A DNA stretch of 35,432 nt from Firmicutes bacterium UBA3910 (GTDB taxonomy: Bacteria > Bacillota > Limnochordia > Darwinibacteriales > Darwinibacteriaceae). Each line of letters starts with the position of its first letter. Position 1 is the first letter of the stretch. A program made the position numbers and the translations under genes. This document shows, one piece after another, positions 35,275 to 35,432 of the stretch. The stretch is from assembly GCA_002391465.1 (NCBI GenBank), contig DGFC01000030.1, positions 1-35,432 on the forward strand, read 5' to 3'. Below the pieces are notes generated by a model. It ran no database searches. It was not told the origin of the DNA and saw only the letters and a program-made list of their open reading frames with translations.

Positions 35275-35375
35275 TGAACTTTGAAAACTAAACAACGAGA
35301 ATTTTTCGAAACAAATGTTTCGAAAGCCACAGTTTGTGCGCTCGATTCAATTCGAGAACTGAAGCTTAGCTTCAG
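35275..35375 (+). promoter_or_regulatory. rRNA leader: boxA-like antitermination site and processing hairpins
   Basis: TGAACTTTGAAAACTAAAC at 35275-35293 resembles the boxA region of the leader before 16S rRNA in Firmicutes. Three hairpins follow in a row: TTTCGAAAC / GTTTCGAAA with a 4-base loop (35304-35325), CTCGA / TCGAG (35341-35356) and CTGAAGC / GCTTCAG (35359-35375). They probably belong to the RNase III processing region. The 16S gene itself is not reached. No protein gene is supported between 35025 and the end. Confidence 0.75.
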
Positions 35376-35413
35376 AAGCTAGTTTCAAGCTCAACAAGAA
35401 ATTGACCTAAGGC

Positions 35414-35432
35414 CTGTCTCTTATACACATCT
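35414..35432. other. Sequencing adapter remnant (Tn5 mosaic end, Nextera)
   Basis: The last 19 bases, CTGTCTCTTATACACATCT, are exactly the Nextera transposase adapter (the inverse of the Tn5 mosaic end). It is a library artefact, not genomic sequence, and marks the contig end at the repeated rRNA operon. Confidence 0.95.

Overview
The window is the chromosomal replication-origin region of an endospore-forming Bacillota (Firmicutes). The evidence is gene order and content: rpmH-rnpA-yidD-yidC-jag-mnmE-mnmG-rsmG-noc-parA-parB on the left of dnaA, and dnaA-dnaN-yaaA-recF-remB-gyrB-gyrA followed by an rRNA promoter region on the right, the layout known from Bacillus subtilis. The spore-type gene yyaC, Noc, parS sites of the form TGTTCCACGTGGAACA and a split gcvPA/gcvPB agree. 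The exact lineage cannot be named from the sequence. Frequent TTG and GTG starts and moderate GC argue against a typical Bacillus.

Left edge (1-4.0 kb): the first 27 bases, read on the minus strand, are the start of rpsF (ribosomal protein S6) with its own promoter. Upstream of it lies a complete three-gene ABC sugar importer of the ChvE-GguAB / MmsAB type. Then (4.0-6.2 kb) come a structured 454-base intergenic stretch, a lone DUF1349 gene and ychF. In most relatives ychF lies next to rpsF, so the importer and DUF1349 gene look like an insertion into a conserved pair.

Middle (6.2-15.9 kb): queT, a PRK06851-like ATPase, a DUF951 zinc-ribbon-like protein and a secreted parvulin foldase are followed by a complete glycine cleavage operon (gcvT-gcvH-gcvPA-gcvPB), a TPR protein, a YkvI-type membrane protein and yyaC. 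A palindrome of two perfect DnaA boxes sits between the TPR gene and gcvT.

Segregation block (15.9-18.9 kb): noc-parA-parB with four identical parS sites. One is inside parB and one forms the stem of the operon's terminator. A perfect Noc-binding site lies inside noc itself. Next are rsmG-mnmG-mnmE (tRNA/rRNA modification) and jag-yidC-yidD-rnpA-rpmH.

Origin (25.07-27.27 kb): DnaA-box clusters flank dnaA on both sides. The dnaA-dnaN gap holds a perfect box followed by CTA/TTA triplets that match a DnaA-trio unwinding element. To the right are the sliding clamp, RecF, RemB, gyrase and a GNAT acetyltransferase, and then tandem rRNA promoters and leader hairpins. The window ends in the 19-base Nextera (Tn5 mosaic-end) adapter, so the contig breaks just before 16S rRNA. 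Most genes point away from the origin; yyaC, prsA, queT and the DUF1349 gene are the exceptions on the left arm.
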